From Bacteroidales bacterium UBA1628 (GTDB lineage: Bacteria > Bacteroidota > Bacteroidia > Bacteroidales > UBA932), in assembly GCA_002321335.1 (NCBI GenBank), contig DCMG01000016.1, positions 3,658 through 10,863 of the forward strand: a stretch of 7,206 nt of DNA, written 5' to 3'. The position numbers were made by a program, and so were the translations under genes. The notes below the pieces were generated by a model. The model saw only the letters and a program-made list of their open reading frames with translations. It did not search any database and was not told the origin of the DNA. Of this stretch, positions 5,957 to 7,206 are shown one piece after another (position 1 is the first letter of the stretch; each line of letters opens with the position of its first letter).

Positions 5957-7206
5957 ATGAAACGGTCTTATCTTGCATTTCTATTGATTTTGGGTTCCTG
6001 CAGCGGGAACCTGATCGACACCATCGACGAACCTTCGGACGAAGACGAGGTCATCACGACAGACGGCACCATCAGCGTCGTGTTCTCCGAGAGCGGTGCG
6101 ATCGTCAGCGGTGACCCGTCCGGCATCGTGAAAGTGAGCGGCAACGACGTGACGGTGAACAACACCTCCGAGGCCCTTATCACCTACGAGCTCAGCGGTA
6201 CCGCTTCCGACGGATTTTTCAAACTGTACAGTTCCACGAAGCAAATCATTGAGCTCAAAGGCCTTAATCTCAAAAATCCGAATGGAGCCGCGATCAACAA
6301 CCAAAGCCACAAGAAAACATCGGTTGTAGTGACCGGAGAGAATTATCTCACAGACGGAGCGGTGAACTCCTCCGGAGACTATCCTGATCAAACCTCGGAC
6401 GAGGACATGAAAGCAGCTTTCTTCAGCGAAGGGCAATTGATTTTCAGCGGAGACGGAAGCCTTACCGTCACTGCCAACGGAAAGGCCGGGATCACGAGCG
6501 ATGACTACGTGGCCATACAAAACGGAGTCACGATCAATGTCACCTCAACCGGAGGCCACGGAATCAGAGGCAGCGAGAAAGTGACGGTCAGTGGCGGCAC
6601 ATTGAATGTAAACACCTCTGCGACAGGGAAGAAAGGAATCTCTACGGATGGTGAGTTTTCTCTCTCTGACGGCACAGTCACCATCGTCTCGACCAGCTCG
6701 GCGGGAATCGTTGACGGAGAGTTGACCGGTGCGGCGGGAATCAAGGCCGATGAGTCCTTCGTCATTGATGGCGGAAGCCTGAGCGTGACTGTCAGCGGAA
6801 AAGGCTGCAAAGGAATAGCCTGCGATGGGGACGGTCATTTCAACGGAGGCACGGTGAAAGTCGTCGCCAGCGGGGCCAACTACGGCAGTTCATCCTCACA
6901 AGGTCCATGGGGCGGTGGCTCAAGTTCCTCAGAGTCAAAGTCCTCAAAGGGAATCAGATTCGAAGGCGACCTCTATTTCGATGGAACTGACGTTGATGTG
7001 ACATGCGCCTCCCACGAGGGAATCGAGGCGAAAAGAGCGATCACAATCACTGCCGGGAATGTCAGCAGCTCGGCAAGCGACGATGCCATCAACTCCGGCT
7101 CGGACATGACAATCAGCGGAGGCCAGGTCTATGCGTTCTCCAGCGGAAATGACGGCCTGGACGCCAACGGGGACATGTTCATCAAAGGTGGTTACATCTT
7201 CGCGGT
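5957..7206 (+). CDS. Lipoprotein with Cthe_2159-like beta-helix carbohydrate-binding domain, 3' end outside the window
   Basis: The frame is open from the ATG at 5957 to the window end (416 full codons), so the gene is cut off on the right. The start is supported by an immediate lipoprotein signal (MKRSYLAFLLILGSC) with a good lipobox LGSC and lipid-bearing Cys15. An acidic stretch follows (IDTIDEPSDEDE). From about residue 38 the protein is built of short beta-rich units with recurring G-I-x-[AST/D] turns and I/V-x-G/S-G-x-V strands (for example GIKADESFVIDGGSLSV, GIRGSEKVTVSGGTLNV, DAINSGSDMTISGGQVY). This is characteristic of the carbohydrate-binding family named after Clostridium thermocellum Cthe_2159 (PF14262 type), a right-handed parallel beta-helix reported to bind plant polysaccharides. 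A Ser/Gly-rich insert occurs at about 310-330. It probably acts as a cell-surface binding or adhesion protein. It is divergent from the two-component operon, about 180 bp away. Confidence 0.88.
   Translation, partial: MKRSYLAFLLILGSCSGNLIDTIDEPSDEDEVITTDGTISVVFSESGAIVSGDPSGIVKVSGNDVTVNNTSEALITYELSGTASDGFFKLYSSTKQIIELKGLNLKNPNGAAINNQSHKKTSVVVTGENYLTDGAVNSSGDYPDQTSDEDMKAAFFSEGQLIFSGDGSLTVTANGKAGITSDDYVAIQNGVTINVTSTGGHGIRGSEKVTVSGGTLNVNTSATGKKGISTDGEFSLSDGTVTIVSTSSAGIVDGELTGAAGIKADESFVIDGGSLSVTVSGKGCKGIACDGDGHFNGGTVKVVASGANYGSSSSQGPWGGGSSSSESKSSKGIRFEGDLYFDGTDVDVTCASHEGIEAKRAITITAGNVSSSASDDAINSGSDMTISGGQVYAFSSGNDGLDANGDMFIKGGYIFA

Noticed and set aside
5839..6114. Plus-strand open frame overlapping the start of the carbohydrate-binding lipoprotein
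   Set aside because: It runs in a different frame from the lipoprotein, starts at the promoter region, and gives an Arg/His-rich protein with no family resemblance.
5968..6838. Several minus-strand open frames opposite the beta-helix lipoprotein
   Set aside because: They are antisense shadows of a repetitive, GC-biased coding sequence; their translations show no domain and they overlap one another.

Overview
The window reads as chromosomal DNA of a Bacteroidota bacterium, most likely a gut-type Bacteroidales. The evidence is two lipoproteins with acidic stretches after the lipid-bearing cysteine, an N-terminal region typical of Bacteroidales TlpA-like proteins, a LytS/LytTR two-component pair of the kind abundant in this phylum, A-rich rather than Shine-Dalgarno-type leaders, and sequences resembling the Bacteroidetes -33/-7 promoter (TTTG, about 20 bp, TAnnTTTG). 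Base composition is moderately GC-rich and looks even across the genes. The genus cannot be fixed from the sequence. No rRNA, tRNA, CRISPR array or insertion sequence is visible.

Left part (1-2316): the 3' part of a major facilitator transporter (+), cut by the window edge, converges tail to tail with an exported protein (-) that matches only the N-terminal part of large TlpA-like proteins. The expected C-terminal thioredoxin domain is missing, and the two stop codons are only 6 bp apart, which suggests a deletion junction.

Middle (2317-3830): a divergent intergenic region has one Bacteroidetes-type promoter candidate facing each way and a small tandem repeat. It leads into a lipoprotein (+) made of seven Trp-marked repeats, predicted to be a seven-bladed beta-propeller, followed by a clear hairpin terminator.

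Right part (3872-7206): on the minus strand a LytS-type membrane histidine kinase is followed, with a 7-nt overlap, by its LytTR response regulator. Divergent from this pair, about 180 bp away, starts a lipoprotein (+) with a Cthe_2159-like repetitive beta-helix carbohydrate-binding domain. It runs off the right edge. The shared intergenic region holds promoter-like elements, inverted repeats and a candidate LytTR-type direct repeat. The simplest model is that the two-component system controls its own transcription and that of the surface adhesin-like lipoprotein. That link rests on layout and motif resemblance only.
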